NCBI RefSeq assembly: GCF_964340395.1
Contig: NC_135558.1
Span: 14,433,500 to 14,497,499, forward strand
Reading direction: 5' to 3'
Length of the DNA: 64,000 nt
Source of the DNA: Glandiceps talaboti
Lineage: Eukaryota > Hemichordata > Enteropneusta > Spengelidae
Below the pieces are notes generated by a model. The model saw only the letters and a program-made list of their open reading frames with translations, had not been told where the DNA came from and did no database searches. Below are positions 47,301 to 57,389 of the stretch, piece after piece (position 1 is the first letter of the stretch; each line of letters begins with the position of its first letter). The translations under genes were made by a program, and so were the position numbers.

Positions 47301-50293
47301 TAGGGAATATCTTTAGAGCTTATCGTATACAAACGTCATATCTAGTTTGGTGTATACCTTGATGATAAAATAATGCATGTGTGATTAACGCGCCTTGATG
47401 TAGAATTAATTTTTAAAGAGTTATTTGCATGATTAAAAATTTTCGGTAATACAATTCTTAGCAATGCATGCTTTAAGTGATATGTGTCTTAAAAAGCTGA
47501 TGATGTACGCAGCTTTTAATTTCATTGAACCGTTTGTATAATTAATGAAGCTTACCAATTGTTATACCATGTATGGTTGTTCAGAATGCAAGACATCATG
47601 ATAATGTGTGTTTGAAAGTATGTAAATCATTTTATTCTTACAGAAGATCTTGCCAATCTTCAATTCTCTGCCATTTATAGGAGGCAATCAGTTTATATTG
47701 GGCATTATCATATACCTATACCCATATCAACCACTCCTTGTAACGTTTAATGCGAAATATCACTTCTGATATGGGACGTTAAACGTCATGATATTCACGT
47801 TAAACGTCATCAGAAAACACCTCTCTGATTGGACAAAAGATGTCAATTCCGAACATAAACAAACTTAAATAAAATGGTGGCCCATCGTCAAAGTTGAAGT
47901 TAGGGATATCGCTTATGCCACAACACTGTGGAATTTTCAAAACAAGGAAATTTTGACGAAAATATCCATACCCAAATGGTACTATTTATGATCATAAATT
48001 TATAACAATACTGTGCAGGTACATACATCCAGCAACTGTATTGCGGGCACGACTGTGTGTACCACACTATCTTACATTGCAGCAATTACACTTACAGTGG
48101 ACCATCTACTGAATTTTAGAGAACTTACTCTAATACCAATATTGTATTCCGGAGTAATTATGGAACGTTATACCGAAATCTGATGAAAGTCAATGATCGT
48201 CGGAGCAGGTTGACCAGGGTCAGCGAACTATGTGTACATGATCACCATAACAGGTCACACGAAACGCGAGGCTCACTGCATTAGCAAGCCGTGCTTTTTT
48301 CATTATTTGCAATTTCCCTTTGAACTCCTGGGCATAGGCATATGATAAATCAGTTATTACCTGATATCACCAGGTGTCCTCTTCATTCGTCGTATCACCG
48401 TTCGTGCAGTTTCCATAACGTGACACTCATCTAACAACTTGTGTCACGTTACGGAAACTGCACTCACGGTGATACGACGAACGAAGAGGTGATATCGGGT
48501 AATAGCCTCATCATATTGTTTGTGTAGACTTAATTATTTGTTATTTGATTAAAATACTTAATATGCTTTGATCAGTACTTATTGTATGTGTATAGTTTCT
48601 TACCTGAACAGTCGTCAGTATCTGTTCCATATTCACAATACATAGGTTCATCACACACACCATCGTAGGCATAATTGCAACTATTTTCTATAGCAAATAG
48701 AGAACATTGTTTGAGTTATCAGGACATTTATGAGTCACATGATTAAAATGTCAAATTCTATAATTATGATTTGGTACATACACCAGCCTTAGAAAAGGTG
48801 CACATGTCCTGAAACGCTTGTTGGTAAAGCTTTCGGTTCTACTAATTCATTTGCTATATCTCACGTGTGTACACTTCACTATAGGTGCATTCATCAACCA
48901 TAACAAAACGCACATGTTATATGACGTAAATATTACTTTATTGGTTTTAATATGTGATTTATATAATTAATGATTTGGGTAATTAGGTGTTATCCGTACT
49001 AAGCAAGCCCCAAATTTCACATAGTTTGGTATTAAATAATGTATGATGGTTGTCCAGAATTTTGATTTGTAATTGTTAATAATTAATGTACGTAGAGGCT
49101 AAAATATGAATGTTTTCGACCCTAACGGAAGGCATGTACTTTACATCTGGTTTCAGTCATTTGCATCCCTCCATACAGTTGATAGTTGCAATGTTTTAGA
49201 GAGATTTATGTAACATTAATTTTAACCTCGAGGATTAGTATTTCATTTAATTCATGACGTATATAAGAAAATAGAATTAAAGTATTCATCAGTGTGTCCC
49301 TTTTTACCTTTTGCAAAGGGAGGGGTCTGACTGTGTCACGATCCCCCTCTCTTTCGTTAATACAGTTGTTGTAACACAATACATGCATTAAATGTAAAAT
49401 AAATTGTTAAATACAGTTATGATAACTCAGTACACGTGTCTTAAAACATGATGATGTAGCTTTTAATTTTATTGAACAATTTGCATAATTATGACTCAAG
49501 CCAATTAATGGCTATAACATGTATGGTAAATGTGAATTTCACATTATGATAATGTACTTTGGATCTAACATGAAACATTTTGTTCTTACAGAAGACATTC
49601 AGTTTATACCCTGTCAATATCCAATTTTCTTGCCTTTACTGGCAATCAGTTTATATCTCGTAATGACTCTTGTGTAGATTTATTTATTTGTTATTTGATT
49701 ATAGTATTTAACATACGTAAAGTATTTAACATACACTAAGATTAGGCCACTGGCAACTATTTTCTATAGCAAATACAGAACATTGTTTGATTTATTTCGA
49801 GTTATCATGCCACATTAATATGCCATTCAGGATTGTATATCAATTATTTGATTAGAATATCCTACCAGTCTTAATCTCTGCCAGAGGTAGATCAAATTAA
49901 CCCCCATGAGTGACATTTATGCAAGGACATGGATATCATAGTGTGGAAATAACAATGATAGGTGGTCAACTGATTTACATAAATGATAATCTAAATGTTT
50001 TAATATTCACTACTGATATTTCGTGTTACTGCATGATGTACATGAAATAACAATGATAGATAGTCAACTGATTTACATAAATAATAATCTAAATTTTGTA
50101 ATATCCATTATTTATATTTCGTGTTACTTGATGATGAACACCAGATTCTCAAAGGATTATTTGTTCCATGAACATGTTAATAGATTTGACCAGATCTGAA
50201 GAGAAAGTACTTCAGGAGGTTATGTTCCTAGAGTGTGAAGTTAAGGCTGGATGGAGAAATTATTTAGTCATATGACTTAAGCTATGCTGATTA

Positions 50294-50348
<55 letters not shown>

Positions 50349-50488
50349 TACACACACACACACACACACACGCACATACGTACGCGCGCACACAGAGATA
50401 TACACAGAGACACAAATATATATAGACACATACATGCATACATGCATGCATACATACATACATACATACATACATACATACATGCATG

Positions 50489-50520
<32 letters not shown>

Positions 50521-51551
50521 CATACACACATACAGACAGACAGACAGACAGACTCACAATTATATAATTATATTTTTGCATAGACATATATTTGAAATGT
50601 TGTGTTTCATTGGAATTCAAATATTGAAAGTAACATACTGATAAACTATTGTCTTACACTAACTAATATACACTAAGTAAAGTAATGCAATATATCTATT
50701 CCTGATAAAATCATTCACTGTCTGTGTTAATAAATGCTTACCACAATTGACTTCATCAGAATCGTCACCACAGTCGTTATCACCATCACACTCGTAGTGT
50801 CCAGGAATACTAGTACTACCATCAGCGCACATAAATGGAGGACCTGTAACATGTAAGTTTGGCATTACATCTTTAATATGCATAATGTAGGTAGAAACGC
50901 ATATATGATACATGCACATATGAATGTGGTTAATCTATAATATAGTAAATTTTCTAAGCTATAAATGTAAAGCAAATTTACCGATGAAGTAGTAATTTTC
51001 TAACTGATAAGTTAGGAAAGAAAAGTGCTAACGTATTAATGTTAGAATATGTTCCAGTCGTGATCGTTAATCGGTTGTTATGGTTAAATTAGCCAAAATA
51101 AATGTAGTAAACGCCCCCAACCTTTAGAGTCCAGAAGAGAACTCCTGCTACTTTGCTAAGGAAGAACCTCTGATTAAGCATATCACTTTTATACCTACTT
51201 GAACACTGATATTAGGGCCCCTTTATAAAGAACTCCCGCATGTAGAAAACCCCAGTGAGAAACAAGGCAAATGTGACAACTAAAAACCACAAAAAATTGG
51301 TGTGTGTGTGTGGGGGTGGGGGGGGGGGGTGGGGGGGGGGTTTGGGGGTTAATGATAAAGAGTGTTATTATTTTTCTGACTGTAGTGTTTTTATATTTCG
51401 GTGTTACAAACTAATTTTAACCATTTATTTGCTATTGTTTGATGGAATCCACACATTTATTTCATGTTCACTTTTTTTAATTTTAACAAGTTTTTATTTT
51501 ATTTGAGATTATTGTTGATTTACACAGGATTTGTATAAATAAAATATTATT

Positions 51552-51583
<32 letters not shown>

Positions 51584-51628
51584 CTCACCGAGTTATATAT
51601 ATATATATATATATATATACTCACCGAG

Positions 51629-51708
<80 letters not shown>

Positions 51709-54700
51709 TTTCATGTTTATTTTTCATTTTCAAGTAAACTAATTTTGACATTTCACAAAAATAATTTATCTAGGATTTTTTTCAGTTTCTTCGGATGATT
51801 CTATTTCTATAGCAGGGGTGTGGAGTAACTCGAATGACCGACTTTCGGAATGTTTATTATGTCGCTGTACTCATCTCTGTACATTTGATTTGACATGCAA
51901 GACGACACAACTGGTTTCAATAAATAAGCTCTTCAAAAAACTACGCAATGTCCACTCTCCGAATGTATCGACTAAAAACAGATACTCTTCACCATGGTTA
52001 CGTCTAAAAACGAATGATAATAGCAGAGCGGATCGTGAACGCCATGGCGCCATTACTCCAAACATAGACTGTGCTTCCCTTCGGCTCTAACCGCAGTAAG
52101 TGGTATGTGCTGGCCTGGGTAATACGTGTGTATTGTCATGAGTACTTACAATCAGAACAATCTGTTCCTGGTAGACAATAATCAGGAACGTCACACATGC
52201 CATCGTTCGCATACTGGCAAGTATCATCGCATGAGGCTCCACCTACATAAAATAAAAATATTTCGGGTTTTTTTTGGGAATTAAAAGTGACTCGTATTCT
52301 GAGTGGGGCTTTTAACCTCTCGACGAGTCTGGCGATTTTCCAACCATAATTAGTAGATGGACAGCTGTGAACCTGTATTTGTTATTATTTTTTAACATTT
52401 TGTACATTATTGAACAACTAAGGAAAATACAAATCGAAGCCTGTATGCATCAAGTATTTTCCAGCAGAATGAAAAAAAAAATTAGGGATAGTATAATTAT
52501 AACTGTGCTATAATGAGCTAAGAAAAATCGAAAGAGTAACGGCGACGCATTTCGAGCACCCGCTGAACCAACGACGTAGACACGTATTCTCGTGACGTAC
52601 GACTCGGGTAAAAAATCCCATATTTTCTATTCAAAACATGATTTGCGCGCGTATACTTCTATTATATTATGGGGGTAAACAAAGTACATACCTCCGCCCT
52701 GTCGTTTCTGTAAGACAAAACAAGAAAAGAATCGATGTCATATATAATTATAAATGAACGATTTCTGTTGATTCAAAACGGAGATATTTTAAAAGACTTT
52801 TCGTAGTAGGATGACTTACATGGAAATAACATGTAATTGTGCGGTTCTTGCTGACAAAATATTCCCCCCATTCATCATTAGCCTGTAGATTGGCATCGGT
52901 TGATCTTACAGAGTGTCCAATACATTATATTCAAGTTTCAAGGCAGTACAAGTCAGTGTGCAAAATAAACATACAGAATATACACCTCAATATAATCTGA
53001 ATCATATTGCTCAAATAAACTGTGGTACCTCCGAATTTAAAAGGGGACGCCACTTCATCAGGAAGTTGAGGTAGTGTCATAAAATATTGGTTCTGGAGAA
53101 TCATTTCATGACTTCGTATCACCACCATTACGTGAGATTTCAGAGAAACATCAAGCTGATCATGTGTCTTTTTATTGGGTATCCTTATTATTAGCCATAT
53201 GGGAGTCAGCATAAATGTATATGCAATAGATAAACAATGAATATTTATGTTCTTTATTTATATGAATATTCATGTTGTTGATAAAATTGTTTTATTAATT
53301 CAAAATGAATCCACATCGTATGGTCATTTTCAAGAACTACAGAATTTCCTGTGTTTCTTATTGGTTTCTGCATGATTGAATCAATTAAAATATGCAATAA
53401 TAGTAATGTTGGTTTTTATATCACTTTCCCACTTTGAGCTCAAAGCGCTTTCCAATAACGACACAACGGTCCTTTGTACAAATGTACTTCATCAACTCCC
53501 TGGGAAGCATACGATCCATGGCAGCCTCCATAGGCACATAGGATTACTAGCATTCACATTGCAACTTCGAATTCTATCCTACCAGGTACTCAATTATATT
53601 TGTTGACTGAGGCACAATCGTGGCTGAAATCTTGCCCAAGGACTTTAGCCATTCAGAAACGAACGACAGCGAAAGGGCTCGATTCTGCTGCCTGCAGCCG
53701 AATCAAAGCCGGCCACTCTACCCTTCACCCATCATGCACTTTGTGTTACAATACCTGTGTTACGGATGACAGAATACAACTTTTTGATATTCGCTAAGTT
53801 TTGATGTTTTGCGAGGTCACCGTGAACTCTCAGCTGTCATGAATTAACACTTAGAACAAATGTTTGCATTGCGCGAATAGTATTCTTCTAAGATGACAAC
53901 ATTAAGTTATTAAAAGATCAACAGTGTCAAATAATGACTGATTACAGACAGTTGGAAGAACAATGACGTGATCACATTGTTTGGCTAGTTTTCATATTTG
54001 CCAATATCATTTGCATTGAATTAAGGCGACGGCAATACTTCCGTTTTAGTCATTTATCATTTATGGTGGTGATTACTTTATCACCCAATCATTTGAGTAT
54101 TGTATATTTTATGTTTATAAGAATTTAATGGAATAATAAAATTATGGATTCAGTCTTTGGAAGAGACGGTCTGAGACTAGGAGCTTCGATCTGCTCCGTG
54201 GCCACTTCTAAATGATCCAGGTTAACCATGAACATTGTGTGTAGTTTGAGCTAATTCTCTAAAAGTCCAAGTCGATCCCGTGTACAGAGTGGAGAGAGAG
54301 AGTAACATGGAGGAGGGTTACCTTAACAGTAGAGGTCACCCCCTCACTAATTTGTTACACCTGACGAATCGTCTTCAATTGCACCAACGTATAGTAGGTG
54401 GGTTTTAACATTTGTGATATCAATGGAAGCATATTTTGTTTGGTTTCTAAAGCGAAGAGTCGCACTGAAAGAAAACAGCATGGCTCTTAAATATCAGATG
54501 ACGTACTTCGACGACCTTGGGTGACCTTTGACTCATAGCAATTGAAATCGAAACGACCCCGCACAAAACACACTATGCGCCTGAGTGAATTATCTAAATA
54601 GAAATAGGCTCCTTTTGAAAAAGGGTTATTTGTTTAAGGTTTGTTCGTTTCTATAGTGATCGGTATGTGTTTTAAGTCTGCTTTGCCATCACACAAACGT

Positions 54701-55529
54701 GGGCTATGGATCACGTGATAACGTTAAATCTCCTCATTCAATCGCATTATACTTTTAAAACATTTAGCTCAGGAGAGAACGGCGGTTCCCGAAACACCAG
54801 ATTTCAAATTGTACTTTAACTGGAACGTAGATTTATATGGGGTTACCATTCACCTCAGGGGTTTACATATATCGCAACGATTCTTTCGAGGCTGTTGCAA
54901 GGTACTTACTGAGGTAAGATAAAATAGACATTGTTACCCTATTTCTGTCCTTGACCCTGCAAGTTTCTATTGGTAACCGTTTTCAATGTAAAACTATATA
55001 AACTGAAGTTTTAATAACCTAAACATCCGACTTGACGAAGACAAACCGATGACTCCGGGTTCCGATGTTGTATGTGTATGTTCCCCACAGTGAATATAGT
55101 GGGCAACAAAGTTAAAGTGAAACATACAGCGAAACACGTACGTACGATTGCGTACGGTAATAGCCGACATTTTGGAATCATGGGCTGGTGGCCTTCGGAT
55201 AGGAAATAAAGTGATCTGATCACCTACTTTTTGATAATAATGTCAATTTCGACTCAAAGAACTTAATGAAATTAACAATATTTCAAGTTGATTTTTTTAT
55301 CGAACTGAGACTGACAGCTGAGTGGCGTGGGAGTGATAACCAAGACAACAAATATATTAAATGGTTCAAAACTCACCGCAGCAACTTTTTTCACGAGCAT
55401 AGCTTTAGCGACGACACTCTTCTTGGTCTTCGGCGGTTTTTTTGGTTGACCACCGTGTGGTTTGTTCTGGGCAGACACCACAACTACGACGACCAGAGCC
55501 ACCACGATAACCAATGCGAGTCGACCCAT
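30807..55529 (-). CDS. secreted mosaic protein: Lys-rich ends, seven NDGxCDEP Cys repeats, three LDLa domains (414 aa)
   Basis: Exons in transcript order: 55529-55377, 52706-52691, 52242-52150, 50843-50742, 48687-48604, 44911-44813, 42701-42618, 39056-38958, 36762-36679, 36007-35912, 34291-34208, 32707-32624, 30973-30807. They sum to 1245 nt, exactly 415 codons. Every junction has GT-AG borders; the first intron is phase 0, all others phase 1. Residues: 1-20 signal peptide; 21-56 Lys-rich, ending KRQGG; about 57-360 ten Cys modules; 361-414 Lys-rich tail. Modules in order: acidic Cys repeat (six Cys), LDLa, repeat, LDLa, repeat, LDLa, repeat, repeat (six Cys), repeat, repeat. LDLa domains bind calcium and ligands; the smaller repeat (C-x3-NDGxCDEP-x2-C-x2-GTDxxDC) is acidic and probably also binds metal, by inference. 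No membrane segment follows the signal peptide, so the product is probably secreted. I know no named orthologue. Confidence 0.85.
32624..32707 (-). CDS. mosaic gene exon 12: four-Cys repeat
   Basis: Same sequence as exon 11. It splices in phase 1 to the basic tail exon, giving CQG then HHYRNLAAK. Confidence 0.88.
34208..34291 (-). CDS. mosaic gene exon 11: four-Cys repeat
   Basis: It reads [18 protein letters not shown] then [10 protein letters not shown]. The 84 nt appear identical to exon 12, 1.58 kb away. Confidence 0.88.
35698..35783 (-). pseudogene. dead copy of a four-Cys repeat exon
   Basis: The acceptor CTATAG is kept and the start reads [11 protein letters not shown] one-base loss in the GT-rich stretch breaks the NDGxCDEP motif, and the donor is now AC instead of GT. 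It can be followed onward in the shifted frame ([16 protein letters not shown]). Confidence 0.8.
35912..36007 (-). CDS. mosaic gene exon 10: six-Cys repeat
   Basis: It reads [20 protein letters not shown] then [12 protein letters not shown]. It is the sister of exon 3, lying next to a segment homologous to the one upstream of exon 3 (ATGGTTACG/GCTCCC region, 35816-35880 against about 52040-52140). Confidence 0.88.
36423..36590. repeat. hairpin element at the unit start
   Basis: Arms of about 60 nt (36441-36500 and 36514-36571; TCGTCGTATCACCG, GTGCAGTTTCC, AACGTGACAC) flank a 13-nt loop. A second full copy is at about 48361-48500. Unit B keeps only the right arm, from 42475. Confidence 0.85.
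36679..36762 (-). CDS. mosaic gene exon 9: four-Cys repeat
   Basis: It reads [18 protein letters not shown] then [10 protein letters not shown]. Confidence 0.88.
37400..37555. repeat. (CT)n microsatellite
   Basis: CT dinucleotides over about 150 nt with a few CCT interruptions, in the intron between exons 9 and 8. Confidence 0.95.
38115..38205 (-). pseudogene. dead copy of a four-Cys repeat exon
   Basis: It begins [14 protein letters not shown] and then hits TGA through expansion of GAT and GT units. The donor GT has become AT. The downstream part still resembles [15 protein letters not shown]. Confidence 0.8.
38637..38775. repeat. CA/CATA/CAGA compound microsatellite, unit A
   Basis: Counterpart of 44318-44630 and 50297-50553; the three differ greatly in length and composition, with CATA expanded in units B and C and CAGA in unit A. 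Confidence 0.9.
38958..39056 (-). CDS. mosaic gene exon 8: LDLa domain 3
   Basis: It reads [20 protein letters not shown] then [12 protein letters not shown]; one Met-to-Ile difference from domain 2. Confidence 0.92.
39798..41585. mobile_element. TIR DNA transposon, non-autonomous, PIF/Harbinger-like
   Basis: Terminal inverted repeats of 50 nt with two mismatches (39798-39847 and 41536-41585) start GGGAAGA-GTCCATTTCAAG. They contain CCGGTACCGC-GGCGGTTCCCGCGGGAA. Candidate target duplications are TTA at 39795-39797 and 41586-41588. The paralogous position at about 45641-45655 in unit B lacks the insert and reads straight from ACTAGTTCTA to TCAATGCGAC. A 3-nt TTA duplication and GGG termini suit PIF/Harbinger. 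I found no transposase or MYB frame inside. Confidence 0.85.
42292..42474 (+). repeat. truncated interspersed repeat (GCTGCAAGCCGC family)
   Basis: It begins TTAAAGCTGCAAGCCGCATT and matches the start of the fuller copy at 46344. It stops abruptly in GTAGATGAT and is joined directly to the right arm of the hairpin element. Confidence 0.8.
42618..42701 (-). CDS. mosaic gene exon 7: four-Cys repeat
   Basis: It reads [18 protein letters not shown] then [10 protein letters not shown], with the same 84-nt phase-1 layout as exon 5. Confidence 0.88.
43765..43787 (-). pseudogene. truncated exon remnant
   Basis: Only the first part (ENSCQWPN) after an intact-looking acceptor remains; sequence homology ends abruptly at about 43765. 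Confidence 0.75.
44318..44630. repeat. CA/CATA/CATG compound microsatellite, unit B
   Basis: Long (CA)n followed by (CATA)n with CATG interruptions. All open frames across it are artefacts. Confidence 0.95.
44813..44911 (-). CDS. mosaic gene exon 6: LDLa domain 2
   Basis: It reads [20 protein letters not shown] then [12 protein letters not shown]. Flanking intron sequence closely matches that around 38958-39056 and 50742-50843. Confidence 0.92.
46344..46988 (+). mobile_element. interspersed repeat, about 645 nt
   Basis: It starts TTAAAGCTGCAAGCCGCATT and ends GGGCCCAGGGTCATAAGCTTGG then GCTCCTAATTAAA, with AT-rich flanks. I recall similar GCTGCAAGC...GGGCTC...AATTAA repeats in aquatic animal genomes, but the class is uncertain. 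The open frames inside have no recognisable domain. Confidence 0.55.
47000..48057. other. unit B intron part without counterpart in unit A
   Basis: It holds a CTGT-family repeat derivative (about 47140-47600). There is also a short direct repeat, ACGTTAAACGTCAT, at about 47779-47815. No exon is seen. Confidence 0.5.
48604..48687 (-). CDS. mosaic gene exon 5: four-Cys NDG-type repeat
   Basis: It reads [18 protein letters not shown] then [10 protein letters not shown]. It has 84 nt, phase 1 at both ends, acceptor TGCTATAG and donor GTAAGAAA. Confidence 0.88.
49741..49763 (-). pseudogene. truncated exon remnant, second copy
   Basis: Same truncation point and sequence as 43765-43787, so the truncation preceded duplication of this unit. 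Confidence 0.75.
50297..50553. repeat. CA/CATA/CAGA compound microsatellite, unit C
   Basis: Same position relative to the LDLa exon as in the other two units. Confidence 0.95.
50742..50843 (-). CDS. mosaic gene exon 4: LDLa domain 1
   Basis: It reads [20 protein letters not shown] then [13 protein letters not shown], a canonical LDLa pattern with the CDGxxDCxDxSDE calcium-binding box. It is one codon longer than the other two LDLa exons. Confidence 0.92.
51300..51342. repeat. TG/G-rich run
   Basis: TGTGTGTG followed by G runs interrupted by T, a G-quadruplex-capable stretch on the plus strand. Confidence 0.85.
51556..51706. repeat. (AT)n tract with duplicated ACTCACCGAGTTAT cassette
   Basis: AT dinucleotides are twice interrupted by the same ACTCACCGAGTTAT (about 51581 and 51618), so the tract grew by duplication of a larger cassette. 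Confidence 0.9.
52150..52242 (-). CDS. mosaic gene exon 3: six-Cys NDGxCDVP repeat
   Basis: It reads [20 protein letters not shown] then [11 protein letters not shown]. The donor lies three bases earlier than in the sister exon 35912-36007, ending GAT T before GTAAGT. The last Cys codon is rebuilt as T+GT across the intron with exon 4. Confidence 0.85.
52691..52706 (-). CDS. mosaic gene exon 2: 16-nt micro-exon encoding KRQGG
   Basis: A TGTCTTACAG acceptor and a GTATGT donor enclose 16 nt that read Lys-Arg-Gln-Gly-Gly plus one base. It converts the phase-0 end of exon 1 to the phase-1 start of exon 3, so skipping would break the frame. Lys-Arg could be a prohormone-convertase site separating the basic segment (inference). 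Confidence 0.75.
53370..53750. mobile_element. possible interspersed repeat with CTTGCCCAAGGAC core
   Basis: It contains CAAAGCGCTTTCCAATAA, GACTGAGGCACAATCGTGGC, TCTTGCCCAAGGACTTTAG and GGGCTCGATTCTGC, phrases I associate with widely dispersed repeats in marine animals. Ends and class were not determined. It lies in mosaic-gene intron 1. Confidence 0.4.
55377..55529 (-). CDS. mosaic gene exon 1: signal peptide and basic segment
   Basis: The exon begins [20 protein letters not shown], a strong signal peptide with likely cleavage before Gln-Asn. [19 protein letters not shown] and [11 protein letters not shown] follow. It is 51 codons, ending in phase 0 at GCG followed by GTGAGT. The ATG is the first in frame after the predicted transcript start. 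Confidence 0.88.
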
Positions 55530-55585
55530 TTTGCCTTTAAGTTGATAGCTGACGATGCGTACACGTCCACCAACTAATGCGAATC

Positions 55586-55619
55586 GAAGTGACCCAAGGG
55601 TTGTCCTCTGCGGTATATA
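55586..55619 (-). promoter_or_regulatory. core promoter of the mosaic gene
   Basis: On the minus strand TATATA (55619-55614) is followed about 29 nt downstream by an initiator-like GTCACTTC with the likely start A at 55590. That is about 60 nt before the ATG at 55529. Confidence 0.7.
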
Positions 55620-56109
55620 GAAGACAACTGATCGGGGGAACCACCCCTAGGCGTAAGTAGAAGACTTGGGATTTTAACTTAATCACGTGATCCACACAGC
55701 GTCTCCTTCATTGGCTGTAAATAAGACTGAAGAAAACACACACTCACACCCACAACATCATTTCAAACAAAACATAATCGTGTTTTTCCAAAAAAGAAAA
55801 TATTTAAATAAAGAATCAAAAAACACACGGAGACTTGAGCATGTTTACAACCCTGTCAATATAAAAACACTCCGTAGTCATTGATTCTTTTGGACTACTT
55901 TGTTCTTGTAAGTCGTCCAAAGTCCAGTTGAGTGGTTTGCCTCAGTAAGTTGTAAGTAAACCTACGAAGTCGACGAATATTTCGAGTTGTTTTCCCCCTC
56001 TGGACATTTCAAGCAGTATTATTCCGTGACATCACTTCTTGCAGTATTGCCACCATAGTTTTGAAAACTGTACGTCTGGTTTTTACCTCCCGTAAGGGGG
56101 GGGGGGGTT

Positions 56110-56120
56110 GTTATTCTCTC

Positions 56121-56196
<76 letters not shown>

Positions 56197-56870
56197 GCGT
56201 GTCTGCGTGTCTGCGTGTCTGTGTCTGTTGACAAGATATCTCAAAAACATATTCCGTATATATGGTAATGAAAAGGACTGATTAGATTTTGGTAAAAATC
56301 CAATGAACATTAATTGGCCATTTGCATATATGTAGTTAATGGTTTGTAGTAATTAGGTTATATCTTTCAAACGAATATTTCAAATTCAATATAATTTAGT
56401 ACATATGTTAACCATGAGAAAGCACATTTGTCTTATAAGGGTGGTTGATGTAGCTTAATGATTTAATGAATAATGTCCATAATTAATTGTTTTCGGTAAT
56501 TAGGTTATATCGTAAGAATACATACTTATCGATACAAATCAGTACATTACGTTAACGATAACAAAGCGTATATGTCCTATAAAGTTTGTAATGTTCATAA
56601 GTAATCATTTCGAAAATTGGGCACTATCTTTAGATTGCAAAATTTTACATGTCATATAATTTAGTACATGTATTTATGGTGAAGACGTCATTTACAGCTT
56701 GATGATATAACTTATAAGATAGATGGTTAAGTTGCATAATAATGATTTTTTTTGATAATTAGGCAATGTGTTAACTGTGTAAACTTCACCCTTAATACAA
56801 GTTTGTATCATTAATTTTCCAATTAAGTGGTACATCATGTATAATAGCCATAGTTCAGAATTTTGCATTC
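56110..56870 (+). repeat. CTGT-headed interspersed repeat with internal subrepeats
   Basis: A (CTGT)n/(TGCGTGTC)n head (56119-56222) is followed by AT-rich units repeating a theme of CATAATTAATG, TTTCGGTAATTAGG and TTATATC. TTTAGTACAT...ACCATGA and GTAGCTTAATG also recur, at roughly 130-170 nt intervals. The same theme, with GTCTG head, occurs in the mosaic-gene introns (for example 31890-32250, 33475-33800, 35035-35400, 43000-43500). Confidence 0.75.
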
Positions 56871-57389
56871 CAACAATGTGTGTAGGCCCAGTTTTGGATT
56901 TAGTCTACGTCGTGGCTACTCACACATACGTTCATATTTGCATAAGAATGGAGTTTGTCTATATACAATTTGCTCTTCTCCACTTTCAAGTGGTTGTCTA
57001 CGTGTTAACAGCTATACGAGAAAGAGAAATGCGGTTATTGTCCTTAAGCCCCTCTAAGCGAATTTGTCCTCTCGAACAAAACATAAAGAAGCATTTGAAA
57101 AATACCTAACTTTATTATTACTTTACAAACGGTTCGATTATAATATTACTTCTCAATTTCATGATCAGGTGACTATGAATTCGTATAACTTACAAACGTC
57201 AGCTTTTTGGTGACCCAGTTTATTTCGTAAACAAAGTGTATTGATACATGTTGTCTGGTTCTATCAATAGTATAGCTAGGCAACAAGGATTTATATTTGT
57301 TGTGTAAGTTGCCATAGCAACATTATACCCATGGGACACAAACAATGCAAATAACAATAGAGGCAAACGTTGGGGTCAAGATATGTCAG

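Larger units (their letters stand above)
36070..51180. repeat. three tandem units of about 6 kb in the mosaic gene
   Basis: Unit A is about 36070-42474, unit B about 42475-48057, unit C about 48058-51180 (partial). Each carries one four-Cys exon, one dead exon, a CA/CATA/CAGA microsatellite (38637-38775, 44318-44630, 50297-50553) and one LDLa exon, in that plus-strand order. B and C match almost base for base over 42480-44300 against 48466-50286. A 60-codon stretch at 43230-43412 and 49206-49388 translates identically. Confidence 0.88.
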
